Assembly: GCA_045534775.1 (NCBI GenBank)
Contig: JAZSKI010000049.1
Span: forward strand, 1-64,000
DNA: 64,000 nt
DNA from: JAZOTK01 sp045534775
GTDB lineage: Bacteria; Bacillota; Clostridia; RUG12999
Direction: 5' to 3'
Within the stretch, counting starts at the first letter, position 1, and every line of letters starts with the position of its first letter. The position numbers and the translations under genes are program-made. The notes beneath the pieces were generated by a model. The model did not search any database and was not told the DNA's origin. It was given only the letters and a program-made list of their open reading frames with translations. Shown piece by piece: positions 23,759 to 31,540 of this stretch.

Positions 23759-26635
23759 CTATTTTTTCAAAATAATTTTTACGGTTCCAGAGAGGAGGGC
23801 TAAAACCACCTTGTCATCTGCATTTATTTCCGAAATATCCGTCTTTTTCAGCCTGCCGTTTTCTATTTCATAAACCACCGCCGAGGTGGTTGAGAAGTTC
23901 CTTTCGCCACCGGTTGACTCCGCTATAATGCGACCGTCATATTTTTTCAGTACCTTACCCAAAAATACTGCTGTTTCTCCGAAGAAGAAATCCGCCGTTA
24001 CAGTACCCCATTCGCCCGTTACCCATTCATAGAAATCTGTAGTATCGGCTGAATGTAAAAACCGCACTGCATTTATTTCTCCTTTTTCGTCCGTACCGTA
24101 TTGCAGAATATCGCCGACCGCAAGTGGGGTCCCCCCATCGCCCGGGTGCAGGATTTTGTTTTTACAGGAACCTATTGCCGTTATATCTTCAATATCCCTT
24201 GCGGAAATTTTAATATCCGTTCCATTACTGAAGGTAAGCATATAAACCTCGTTTCCCGTTTCATCGAGGGTCACTTCTATTTCCCGGATTATGACAATTT
24301 CATTATAATTGGTAATATTCAGCATCTGGCTGTCCTTTTCGTGGACTATGACCGCCTCAGGTACATATTGTTCGTCTGTGCCGTAGATTTCTATATTATA
24401 TCTGTTTGTAGCTTTGAAAAAATCTTTTTTCCTTACAAAGTAGCCTTCCTCGTAGGTTTTATCTTCGGGAATTACTATAATCTTTGTTTCGTCCGACAGG
24501 AAATATCTTGCGGCAAAAAGACTGTTGTGATAGAGACTGATGCTCTTATAATCCGCATTTTCCACGCTGAGGCTGCTTATTTTTCCGTCTCTCGCCAGGC
24601 TGTATTTTACGGTTTTCCCTTCAGGCGGCAGGGCAACGCCCTGCTTTAAAGTAAATATTTCTATTTTACCGCCGCCCGTAAAGAGTTTTATTTCCATATC
24701 ATCCGAAATATTACCCGAGCTTCCCGTTTTTATCACATAGCCATAGTTTTCATAGGGCGAGCTTTTAATATCGGCATAGAGGATTTTCCCCTGTCTGTCA
24801 AAATAAAAATATCCCCATTCACCCACCTGCGGTTGCGGTGTGTTTCCGAAGGCGGCTGAAACCGCGTAGGGTTTCCCGTCAATAATTAACTCCCTTTCAC
24901 TTAAAGAGTCTAAGGTCCCGATGACCGCTTCCGTTGAAATTATAATTTCTGTCGCCCTGCCGTTTATGCTTCTTGCAATTTGCAGTACCTCGTCGGCATT
25001 ATAGCTCAAATCATCTGTTTTTTCGCCGTCACGGATTACGGTTACCTGCCTGCAATCGGGCAAATTAAGCATAAGCTTTCCGCTGAATCTGCCGTAAACT
25101 TCTTTTTCGAGGCTTCCTCCGCTTTGGGCAACTACCGCAGTATAGCTTTTGATTTTAACCGTTTCTGCAGGTGAACCGATAATCTCAGCCTCCCCGTCAG
25201 CAGGGCAATAATCGGCTAAATTGCAATCCCCTGCCGAGGCTAAAAACTCGCCGTTATATATAATTCTGGTATTGGGTGTGATGCTGACCCTTACGCCGCC
25301 ACCTGCGATTTCGCTGTTATTAAACTCTTCAATATCATCTGCCGAAATCACCTTTACATCCTCTGTTTTATCAGTAAAATGTATAACCTTCCCCTCGTCA
25401 TCCGCATAAAGCTTCACCCTATGACCCAACAGCTTTTTAATTCCTTCATCCCCGCAGCTATAGGTTTCAAAACCCAGTCGAATCTGAGTTTTCCTCACCG
25501 AGCTGTCACCCGTCAGGGCGGTTGTGCCGTTATCCGTCAAGAGAGACGTTACCGTATTAATTTTATGATAATATTTAAGAGCATTTACAGTTTTATCGTA
25601 TACGATATTCTCTCCGAAGGAGCTTTGCTCCATAACCCTCGTTTCAAAAGCGTTTGCTAGAAGATTTACCATATCTCCTCTCGTTATATCGCCGTCTTTG
25701 ACATTTTTCCCCAGCTTCAGCTCCCCGGCAATGGACAAATATCCTACGGGATAGCCGCCCGTGGTCTCGGCATAGTTACCATAGCCCAGTGCCGTTACAA
25801 GTATTTTTACGGCTTCCTTATAGCTGACAATCCTGTCCGGATAGAAAAGCCCGTCTGACGCTCCGGTGACAAGTCCATTTTCCACCCCTGCGTTTACATA
25901 AGGCGTATACCACGCTTCCTTAGCCACATCCTCAAAATAGGTGTAGCCACCGCCGTTTTCCGCATTAATCAGCTTTGCAACCGCAGTAATGTAGCCGGCA
26001 CGGGTAACAGTCTCTTCAGGTCTGTAGCTACCGTCATCATAGCCGTTTAAGATACCGAGACTGTTTAAAAGCTTTAAGCTATCCAGCATATTTTCATCTG
26101 TTACATCAGCAAATTTTTCACTACCGCCCTTTTCGCCTCTGATAAAGCGAATAGCAGGGTTCCAGGAGTTTCCGCCCAAATTCTGAAATTCTATTTTTAT
26201 GAATTTATCTTCGGTGTTTTTTATTTTATAGTCTATTGTCAGCCATTTATTTTCTATCTTGGGATGGATTTTAATGGACGGTTTAATTTGTCTGAACTTC
26301 TCCCCGTCCTCCGACAAATAGAAATTAAAATGAGACATTCCGTCACCGTCCCAGAAATAGGTTGAAACGGTAAGGTCGCATTGAATCGGGATTTCATATA
26401 CAAGCCACTGTGGTGAAAGCTCCGTTCGCTGAATAAAACTGAAATCATCGGTGAAGCTTACCTCCTCATCCGTATGAGGGGTTGCCGTAAGCTTTTCACT
26501 ATGAAAAACCGCACCGTCAAGGCTTGCGCAATCCTCAAAAAAAGGCAACGATACCTCTTCTGCCGATACAGCGATCGGCAGAAGAAGTACTGACAGAATT
26601 ATTAAAATATGTTTTTTTATATTACACTTTAACAT
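23759..26635 (-). CDS. Large secreted SLH-repeat surface protein
   Basis: A 958-aa exported protein. Residues 1-25 are a signal peptide (hydrophobic core LIILSVLLLPIAV, cleavage near SAEE). About 30-165 looks like a beta-sandwich module. Three SLH repeats follow (about 170-345; LNGYDDGSYRPEETVTRAGY and LVTGASDGLFYPDRIVSYKE are clear). The remaining 600 residues are beta-rich, with no domain I can name. The SLH repeats should anchor it to pyruvylated wall polymer. The start at 26635 is preceded by GGAG nine bases upstream; the longer frame to 26650 includes that site. Its start lies inside the tail of an eroded ilvD. A structural or binding role at the surface is inference. Confidence 0.88.
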   Translation of the reverse strand: MLKCNIKKHILIILSVLLLPIAVSAEEVSLPFFEDCASLDGAVFHSEKLTATPHTDEEVSFTDDFSFIQRTELSPQWLVYEIPIQCDLTVSTYFWDGDGMSHFNFYLSEDGEKFRQIKPSIKIHPKIENKWLTIDYKIKNTEDKFIKIEFQNLGGNSWNPAIRFIRGEKGGSEKFADVTDENMLDSLKLLNSLGILNGYDDGSYRPEETVTRAGYITAVAKLINAENGGGYTYFEDVAKEAWYTPYVNAGVENGLVTGASDGLFYPDRIVSYKEAVKILVTALGYGNYAETTGGYPVGYLSIAGELKLGKNVKDGDITRGDMVNLLANAFETRVMEQSSFGENIVYDKTVNALKYYHKINTVTSLLTDNGTTALTGDSSVRKTQIRLGFETYSCGDEGIKKLLGHRVKLYADDEGKVIHFTDKTEDVKVISADDIEEFNNSEIAGGGVRVSITPNTRIIYNGEFLASAGDCNLADYCPADGEAEIIGSPAETVKIKSYTAVVAQSGGSLEKEVYGRFSGKLMLNLPDCRQVTVIRDGEKTDDLSYNADEVLQIARSINGRATEIIISTEAVIGTLDSLSERELIIDGKPYAVSAAFGNTPQPQVGEWGYFYFDRQGKILYADIKSSPYENYGYVIKTGSSGNISDDMEIKLFTGGGKIEIFTLKQGVALPPEGKTVKYSLARDGKISSLSVENADYKSISLYHNSLFAARYFLSDETKIIVIPEDKTYEEGYFVRKKDFFKATNRYNIEIYGTDEQYVPEAVIVHEKDSQMLNITNYNEIVIIREIEVTLDETGNEVYMLTFSNGTDIKISARDIEDITAIGSCKNKILHPGDGGTPLAVGDILQYGTDEKGEINAVRFLHSADTTDFYEWVTGEWGTVTADFFFGETAVFLGKVLKKYDGRIIAESTGGERNFSTTSAVVYEIENGRLKKTDISEINADDKVVLALLSGTVKIILKK

Positions 26636-27070
26636 CAAGCACAGCTCCATTTATAGCAGAAGATACAAGCATTGCATAGCGGCTGAGATACCCTTCTTTG
26701 ATTTTCATTTCGGGACAGTTCCATTCTTTCATTCGACTTGCGGTTTCCTCGTAGCGAATTATCGCCACATCAGCTTTTTCGATTTTACCGTCCATAATAG
26801 CAGCTATTGCCTCGTCCTCGCTGCCAAAACCTTTGCCTCTTATTCGTGTACCGGCATTTCCTCAGCAACAGCGGCACGTTTTGCCACACAGCCGTCCTTT
26901 GCGGCACGGGGTATTTTATACGTACGGATATGCCCGGGGATAATCTCATTAAAGGTACTCGCAACACCTGTAACAGGTCTTTTTATCTGTTCGCCCGTAT
27001 ATCCCATAGCATTAAGAAGGCTACGGTGAGAAGCTTTTTTTAAGCCCGTACCTCTCTTAAAATCAAACCT
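26622..27070 (-). pseudogene. ilvD: Remnant of dihydroxy-acid dehydratase
   Basis: Minus-strand translation gives, in order, KKASHRSLLNAMGYTGEQ and NEIIPGHIRTYKI (IlvD N-terminus), then AKRAAVAEEMPVHE in the same frame but from the C-terminal third, a stop and frame change near 26848, then EDEAIAAIMDGKIEKADVA, and after a second gap KIKEGYLSRYAMLVSSA, the IlvD C-terminus. The intact enzyme is about 550 aa; here about 145 remain. The initiating Met is missing (AGG TTT GAT TTT at the expected place). IlvD makes the 2-oxo acids of branched-chain amino acid synthesis. No other ilv gene is nearby. The order and identity of the segments make the call strong. Confidence 0.88.
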
Positions 27071-27088
27071 TTCAAAAGTTATATAATT

Positions 27089-27117
27089 AGTATATCATAT
27101 AGAAATTATAATTGCAA
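27089..27117 (-). promoter_or_regulatory. Surviving promoter of the ilvD remnant
   Basis: Minus strand: TTGCAA (-35, 27112-27117), 17 bp spacer, TATACT (-10, 27089-27094) preceded by ATGA. It may now drive the downstream SLH protein gene. Confidence 0.6.
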
Positions 27118-27146
27118 GAGTTATTTTAACAAAACCCGCGGAATAG

Positions 27147-27458
27147 TTAATTTCTTTCGTTACACACCTCTATGTAGAAGCTCACCGGTCTGAATCCGTC
27201 ATTACAGGAAATCATAGCCGATTTTTCATTTTTCATCCAACCGTCGTAGAAGTTACCGCCGCCGGTTGCCAGCTCTTTTACAAAATATTCCATACTCTCC
27301 CAGGCAGAATCGCACATATTTTCAGGCTTTTCGCCGCGGACGGACATAAACTCCATACCGAGCCGCATTTCGCAGGCATGCTCGATTGGATTTTCATATT
27401 TTTCTATCAAATCCTCATACCGCATCATTTTCATAACGGTAATTTTTACGTCCTTCAT
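27147..27458 (-). CDS. TIGR04076-family protein
   Basis: A 103-aa protein whose pattern (VKITVMK near the start, then GMEFMS, CDSAWESMEYFVKELATGG and CNDGFRPVSFYIE at the end) matches the short TIGR04076 family, of unknown function. Two conserved Cys are present. Its start overlaps the rhodanese gene stop by 4 bp, so translation is probably coupled. Confidence 0.8.
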   Translation of the reverse strand: MKDVKITVMKMMRYEDLIEKYENPIEHACEMRLGMEFMSVRGEKPENMCDSAWESMEYFVKELATGGGNFYDGWMKNEKSAMISCNDGFRPVSFYIEVCNERN

Positions 27459-27871
27459 TTCTCCACCTCATACTGCCAGTCAATGATACCGCCGAATTCT
27501 TTTACCTTGGTGTAGCCGAGCTTTACAAGGCTTTCCGATGCGATTTTACTTCTTCTGCCGCTACGGCAATATACAAGTATCTGCTTGTTTTTGTCCGAAA
27601 TCACCCTTTCGGCTTCCGCCTCAATTTCGGTGTATGGAATTAAGATTGCTCCCGGAATATGTCCCTCGCAAAACTCGCTCTTTTCCCTTACATCAAGGAT
27701 AATTATATCCTCGCCGCTATCCATTATCCTTTTTGCCTCTTCTGTTGAAATCTGTTCGTACATTACTATTCCTCCCTGCTTTGATACATTCTCACCGCCG
27801 TTATTATCCCCGCAAGCGGTGAGAAAAATACAAAACACAGCAGATATAATACATAATATTTTCTTCATCAT
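27455..27871 (-). CDS. Rhodanese-like lipoprotein
   Basis: A 138-aa exported lipoprotein: signal peptide with lipobox FLTAC (Cys near residue 20), then one rhodanese domain with IILDVREKSEFCEGHIPGA (near 53) and the active loop CRSGRRS (near 102). Single-domain rhodaneses carry sulfane sulfur; the extracytoplasmic location makes the partner unclear. It overlaps both neighbours by 4 bp, forming a sirtuin-rhodanese-TIGR04076 set. Confidence 0.9.
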   Translation of the reverse strand: MMKKILCIISAVFCIFLTACGDNNGGENVSKQGGIVMYEQISTEEAKRIMDSGEDIIILDVREKSEFCEGHIPGAILIPYTEIEAEAERVISDKNKQILVYCRSGRRSKIASESLVKLGYTKVKEFGGIIDWQYEVEK

Positions 27872-28605
27872 AGTTTTTCCATCACCTTTTTGAATACCTC
27901 GCCGATATTTTCTCTTATTACCAAATCGGCGTGACCGTCGTATTCTGTTTCGGATTTATTTATCATAACAATATATTTCCCTCTGAAATATCTTACAAAG
28001 GATGCGGCAGGGTACACCGCAAGGGATGTCCCTCCTACCACGAGCATATCCGCGTTTTCTATATGATACACCGCCGATTCCGCAATCCCCTCATAGAGTG
28101 CTTCGCCGTACAGTACAACCTGAGGCTTCATAATTCCGCCGCAGGAAACGCATCTTGGTACATTTTTGTTTTTGATTTCCGACAAAAGCATATCTGTCGC
28201 TCCTTGTCTGCCGCAGGAAACGCAGGTAAATTTTTCTGCCGTTCCGTGAAGCTCAATTACATTTTTGCTACCCTCCCGTTGATGCAGTCCGTCTATGTTT
28301 TGGGTTATGACCGCCTTCAGCTTCCCCATTTTTTCAAGCTTTGCCAATGCTTTGTGGGCATCGTTGGGTTCTGCCTCGATTATAAAATATTTTCTGTAAA
28401 AATCATAAAAGGTTTCGGGATTTCGGAAAAAGAAATCGTGGCTTAAGATTTCTTCGGGTGGTATACCGTATTCTTTAACTGTATTATATAATCCGTCCCG
28501 ACTCCTGTAATCCTTCACGCCGCTTTCGGTAGACACTCCCGCCCCTCCGAAGAAAGCTATTCTGTCACATTCTCTGACCATCTCTGTAAATTTTTCTATA
28601 TTCAT
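27868..28605 (-). CDS. Sir2-family NAD-dependent protein deacylase
   Basis: A 245-aa sirtuin that removes acyl groups from lysine using NAD. Seen: GGAGVSTESGVKDYRSRDG (near residue 20), TQNIDGLHQREG (near 100), the catalytic His in IELHGT (near 118) and a CVSC...CVSC zinc site (near 128-156). The start at 28605 opens MNIEKFTEMVREC. It is followed by the rhodanese lipoprotein with a 4-bp overlap. Confidence 0.94.
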   Translation of the reverse strand: MNIEKFTEMVRECDRIAFFGGAGVSTESGVKDYRSRDGLYNTVKEYGIPPEEILSHDFFFRNPETFYDFYRKYFIIEAEPNDAHKALAKLEKMGKLKAVITQNIDGLHQREGSKNVIELHGTAEKFTCVSCGRQGATDMLLSEIKNKNVPRCVSCGGIMKPQVVLYGEALYEGIAESAVYHIENADMLVVGGTSLAVYPAASFVRYFRGKYIVMINKSETEYDGHADLVIRENIGEVFKKVMEKL

Positions 28606-28618
28606 TTTACTTGCCTCG

Positions 28619-28984
28619 TCAAACCTTTTTAGGCTGATACAGCCCGACCGGCTCTCTGTTTCTGTACTCGTGTTTCTCGTAGTAGCCTATCAGAGTTCCG
28701 TCATCATCACGAAGTGCTACCATATAGACATCCTTGTTTTCTTCATCATTACGATAGGTATAGATAATATTGTTACTCTTTCCTTCCTTAAACCACGCAA
28801 GGACCTTATCTATCATCTCGTTTGCCTTCTGCGTATGGCAGTCTCTTATGCTGCTGCCCGTCAAATTCTTGCGGTACCTCGCTATAGCCGACGGATTCAT
28901 ATATACAATTTTGTCATTCATATCGCAAATAACAACAGGTGCCGTATCCGCTTCAAGTACACTTTTTAATAATTTGTTTAACAT
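28619..28984 (-). CDS. Single PAS-domain protein
   Basis: A 121-aa protein that is essentially one PAS fold: VVICDMNDKIVYMNPSAIARY (split) near residue 18, then LTGSSIRDCHTQKANEMIDK and YMVALRDDDGTLIGYYE. The SIRDCH segment resembles PAS domains of the DUF438 type. No output domain is attached, so it may be a free sensor or bind a small ligand. GAGGAGGG lies upstream of the ATG at 28984; the ATG at 28999 contains that site. It is 14 bp upstream of the sirtuin gene. Confidence 0.8.
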   Translation of the reverse strand: MLNKLLKSVLEADTAPVVICDMNDKIVYMNPSAIARYRKNLTGSSIRDCHTQKANEMIDKVLAWFKEGKSNNIIYTYRNDEENKDVYMVALRDDDGTLIGYYEKHEYRNREPVGLYQPKKV

Positions 28985-29048
28985 CTTGTCCCTCCTCATT
29001 TTTTATTGTTTTGAATAAAAGCCTCTTGTTTAATTTTATCCGATGCTT

Positions 29049-29723
29049 TTATTTCAGACTTTTCAGATATTCCTTTTGCCTGTCCGTAATCCGATGGCTT
29101 TCCGCCGCCTTTTGGATTGTCTTGTTATGTACCCATTGGGGCAGGCTCTTGTTTTCTATATACCTAACAGCCGTATCATACTGTTTTACAAGTGCTGCCT
29201 GAAAATACCACGCCATCATCATATTGACATAGTATTCCTCCGACCTGATGTTTGCAACCATATCGGTGTATTCCTTCCTGAAGCTACAGTCCAGAAAATG
29301 CGTCATAAGCATACCTATTGCAAAACGTACTGTATACGGTTTATCCGATTTGAGCCATTCTTTAATTTTAATCAACAGCTGAGGCAGATTGTTCTTAAAT
29401 GCCGCAGGTCTGAAACCGTCGCAGGTTGCCCAGTTATCTATCCACGGTAAAAACCTTTCCGTCTCCGCCATACAGCTGTCATAATTCTTTATCTGCATTA
29501 TCAAAAATGCGTGAAGGTTATTTTCTTCGTAGTATTTATGAGGCAGGCTGTCTAAAAATTCCCCGTATTCTTCCCTTTTAAAAAGCTCCTTAGCAAGTCG
29601 TTTAAGCTCAGGCACTCTCACTCCTATTACCCATTCTTTATCAACAGTCGGCATAAGCCCGGAGTGAAAATCGCGGTATTTTAAGTCCTGCAAGCTAAAT
29701 AATTCTTTTTGTATGCTTTTCAT
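29049..29723 (-). CDS. AlkD-like DNA alkylation repair protein
   Basis: A 224-aa all-helical HEAT-like protein of the AlkD family, which excises alkylated bases. Typical segments are GVRVPELKRLAKEL (near residue 33), the WIDNWATCDGF loop (near 90; the Trp-Asp pair lies in the base-recognition face) and NMMMAWYFQAALVK (near 167). It is downstream of the AraC-type regulator by 26 bp and upstream of the PAS gene. Confidence 0.9.
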   Translation of the reverse strand: MKSIQKELFSLQDLKYRDFHSGLMPTVDKEWVIGVRVPELKRLAKELFKREEYGEFLDSLPHKYYEENNLHAFLIMQIKNYDSCMAETERFLPWIDNWATCDGFRPAAFKNNLPQLLIKIKEWLKSDKPYTVRFAIGMLMTHFLDCSFRKEYTDMVANIRSEEYYVNMMMAWYFQAALVKQYDTAVRYIENKSLPQWVHNKTIQKAAESHRITDRQKEYLKSLK

Positions 29724-29749
29724 TTTTACCTCAATGCTTTAAAATTTCT

Positions 29750-30492
29750 TTAATTTTCAATCAAAAAGTCCGATTTTGCGGTTTGCCTGAATTTTATGGG
29801 CGATACGCCTTTTATTTTTTTGAAAATACGGCTGAAATAGGCAGCGGCAGAATAACCCAGCATTTCCGAAATTTCTTCTATGCTGTAATCGGTGTTTGCC
29901 AGCAAATTTTCGGCTTTTTCTGTTTTTCTGAAATTTATATACTCACTGACTGTACAGTGATAATAGCTGTGAAACAACCTGTACAGAGAGCTTTTTGAAA
30001 TATATGTCGCTTGCGCAACCTTCGTTGCCGAAAGAGGTTTAAAAATATTTTCATTTATATACATGGTTGCTTTTTCGATATTTTTATCCGACTTCGGTTT
30101 CATGATATTTTCAAGTAATATGTATTTTGCCAGCATAACGCCAACTGTGGTTATACTTCGGATTTTCGCATCTTCAACCATCTCAAGGCTGTCATAGTAT
30201 TCCTGTAGCTTCGGGTTTGTGCAAAAGCCTTTTCCAGTTTTTATCTGACCCATAATAACATATCCTATAATTATGCCTTCATGGATGATTGGCACAGCAA
30301 TGTCCGTAAGCCCTGCGTGGCAGATATGGCGTTCAGGCTTTTTGCTTTCCCCGCATCGCCGCAAAAGCTTTATATCAGAGCTACTGCAGGCACGCCTTCC
30401 CTCCGGCGTTTCCTGAATTTTTCTGCAATAGTCATTGGAAACGATGCTTTTTTTATATTTGAGTATATTAAATCATTATAATCAACTATCAT
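29750..30492 (-). CDS. AraC regulator with PocR-type sensor, split by a frameshift
   Basis: A transcription activator of sugar-use genes in design: an N-terminal PocR-like domain (CRKIQETPEGRRACSSSD, CHAGLTDIAVPI and GQIKTG segments) and a C-terminal AraC helix-turn-helix pair (ATKVAQATYISKSSLYRLF and SIEEISEMLGYSAAAYFSRI). The best start is ATG at 30492 with AAAGGG upstream, but that frame leads to a stop after about 45 codons. The frame carrying the rest joins it at a run of seven A (30448-30454), requiring a -1 shift or one more A. Without the shift only an N-terminally truncated product would be made. It is divergent from the broken glycosidase genes, which it probably controlled. Confidence 0.85.
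30448..30454 (-). other. Run of seven A; possible -1 slippage site
   Basis: In the entering frame the codons are ATA AAA AAA, so the heptamer A-AAA-AAA fits the slippery form X-XXY-YYZ. A -1 move here joins the ATG at 30492 to the PocR-AraC frame. It may equally be a one-base deletion or an assembly error. Confidence 0.5.
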
Positions 30493-30601
30493 TTTTATCA
30501 CCCTTTAAATTATACACCATTATATTATTTTTTGCAATAGCTTTTCCTCAAAAGTTTTCACAAAATTGGAATATAGTGCAAAAAAATAAAAATTTTTAAT
30601 A

Positions 30602-30630
30602 TTGTAGAATCTTTTTTGTTATGTTATACT
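30602..30630 (+). promoter_or_regulatory. Predicted promoter of the broken glycosidase genes
   Basis: TTGTAG (-35, 30602-30607), 17 bp spacer, TATACT (-10, 30625-30630) preceded by ATGT. It is divergent from the AraC-type gene. Confidence 0.55.
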
Positions 30631-30660
30631 TTAGGTAATACTGAAAAAAGATGTGTCTCT

Positions 30661-31489
30661 ATGAATATATATAATGTAAATGAAACGTCATATCATACGG
30701 AAGATTATAAAATCAAAATCAACGGCATTGAGGTTACTCCCGATACGGCGAGGGTTTTTGCCGTTTTCTTCAACAGACGCCGGCCCGGTCATCAAAGACA
30801 AATTGAGCAGTCGGAGCTTGTAAATTTTGTTTCATTTTCCTGCTATGGTGAAGCTGTTATTGAAGTTACTCCTGCGGAAAACTTTGAAAGCTATGTTATA
30901 AGACCGAAATCTCTTGGTTTTAAGTCCCGCATTACCGAAAGCGGCAGTATTGAAATTATAATGACACGGCCTGCATATTTTACCGTTGAGCCTTTTGGAA
31001 GAAGAAATGCACTTCACGTATTTGCCGACCCCGAAAAAGCTTACGAAAAGGATGAAAATACTATTAATTTCGGCAAAGGCGTTCATGATAAATATGGATT
31101 GCGCCGATGTCCATGATATAACCTATGAAAATATCAACGTGGAATTTGATGAGCTAATTCCTCAGCCTGTGCTTTAGCAGACCGATAGTGAGGTTTATAA
31201 AAACCCCAATCCTGACTATGCTCCTCCCCTTATTCCTTCGGAGGTTGTTTTCCATTACGAATATTCGGCAGGCGGCAAAAGACGCGGCAAAAACAGAAGG
31301 CTTAAGCTTAAAAACATTCATCTTTTCGGCAGACAAAAGCCTATTATTCATTTTGAAGGCTACGACCATGAACACGGCTGTGATGATATTACTGTTTCAG
31401 GGTTGTTCCGGAATGAGAAAAAAATAACCGATTTAAACGAAACCGAAATGACCGCAAACGAATTTTGCAGAAATATTACGTTAAAATAA
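30661..31489 (+). pseudogene. Remnant of a GH28-like beta-helix glycosidase
   Basis: The first 145 codons encode an N-terminal beta-sandwich of the kind that precedes GH28-like right-handed beta-helix enzymes (RRRPGHQRQIEQSELVNF, then ALHVFADP and NFGKGVHD). At about 31091 the sequence jumps to the C-terminal end of the same kind of protein, in the +1 frame: NMDCADVHDITYENI, PPLIPSEVVFHYEYS and HEHGCDDITVSG. The intervening catalytic helix of some 250 residues is gone. The second part also has an in-frame TAG at 31175. The upstream frame ends at 31116. No active enzyme can be made. Related enzymes act on pectin-like glycans; the exact substrate is unknown. Confidence 0.8.
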
Positions 31490-31540
31490 CGTTGCTTTCT
31501 GCCTATAAAAATTTCATATTAAAATAGGAGGTAATTTAAA

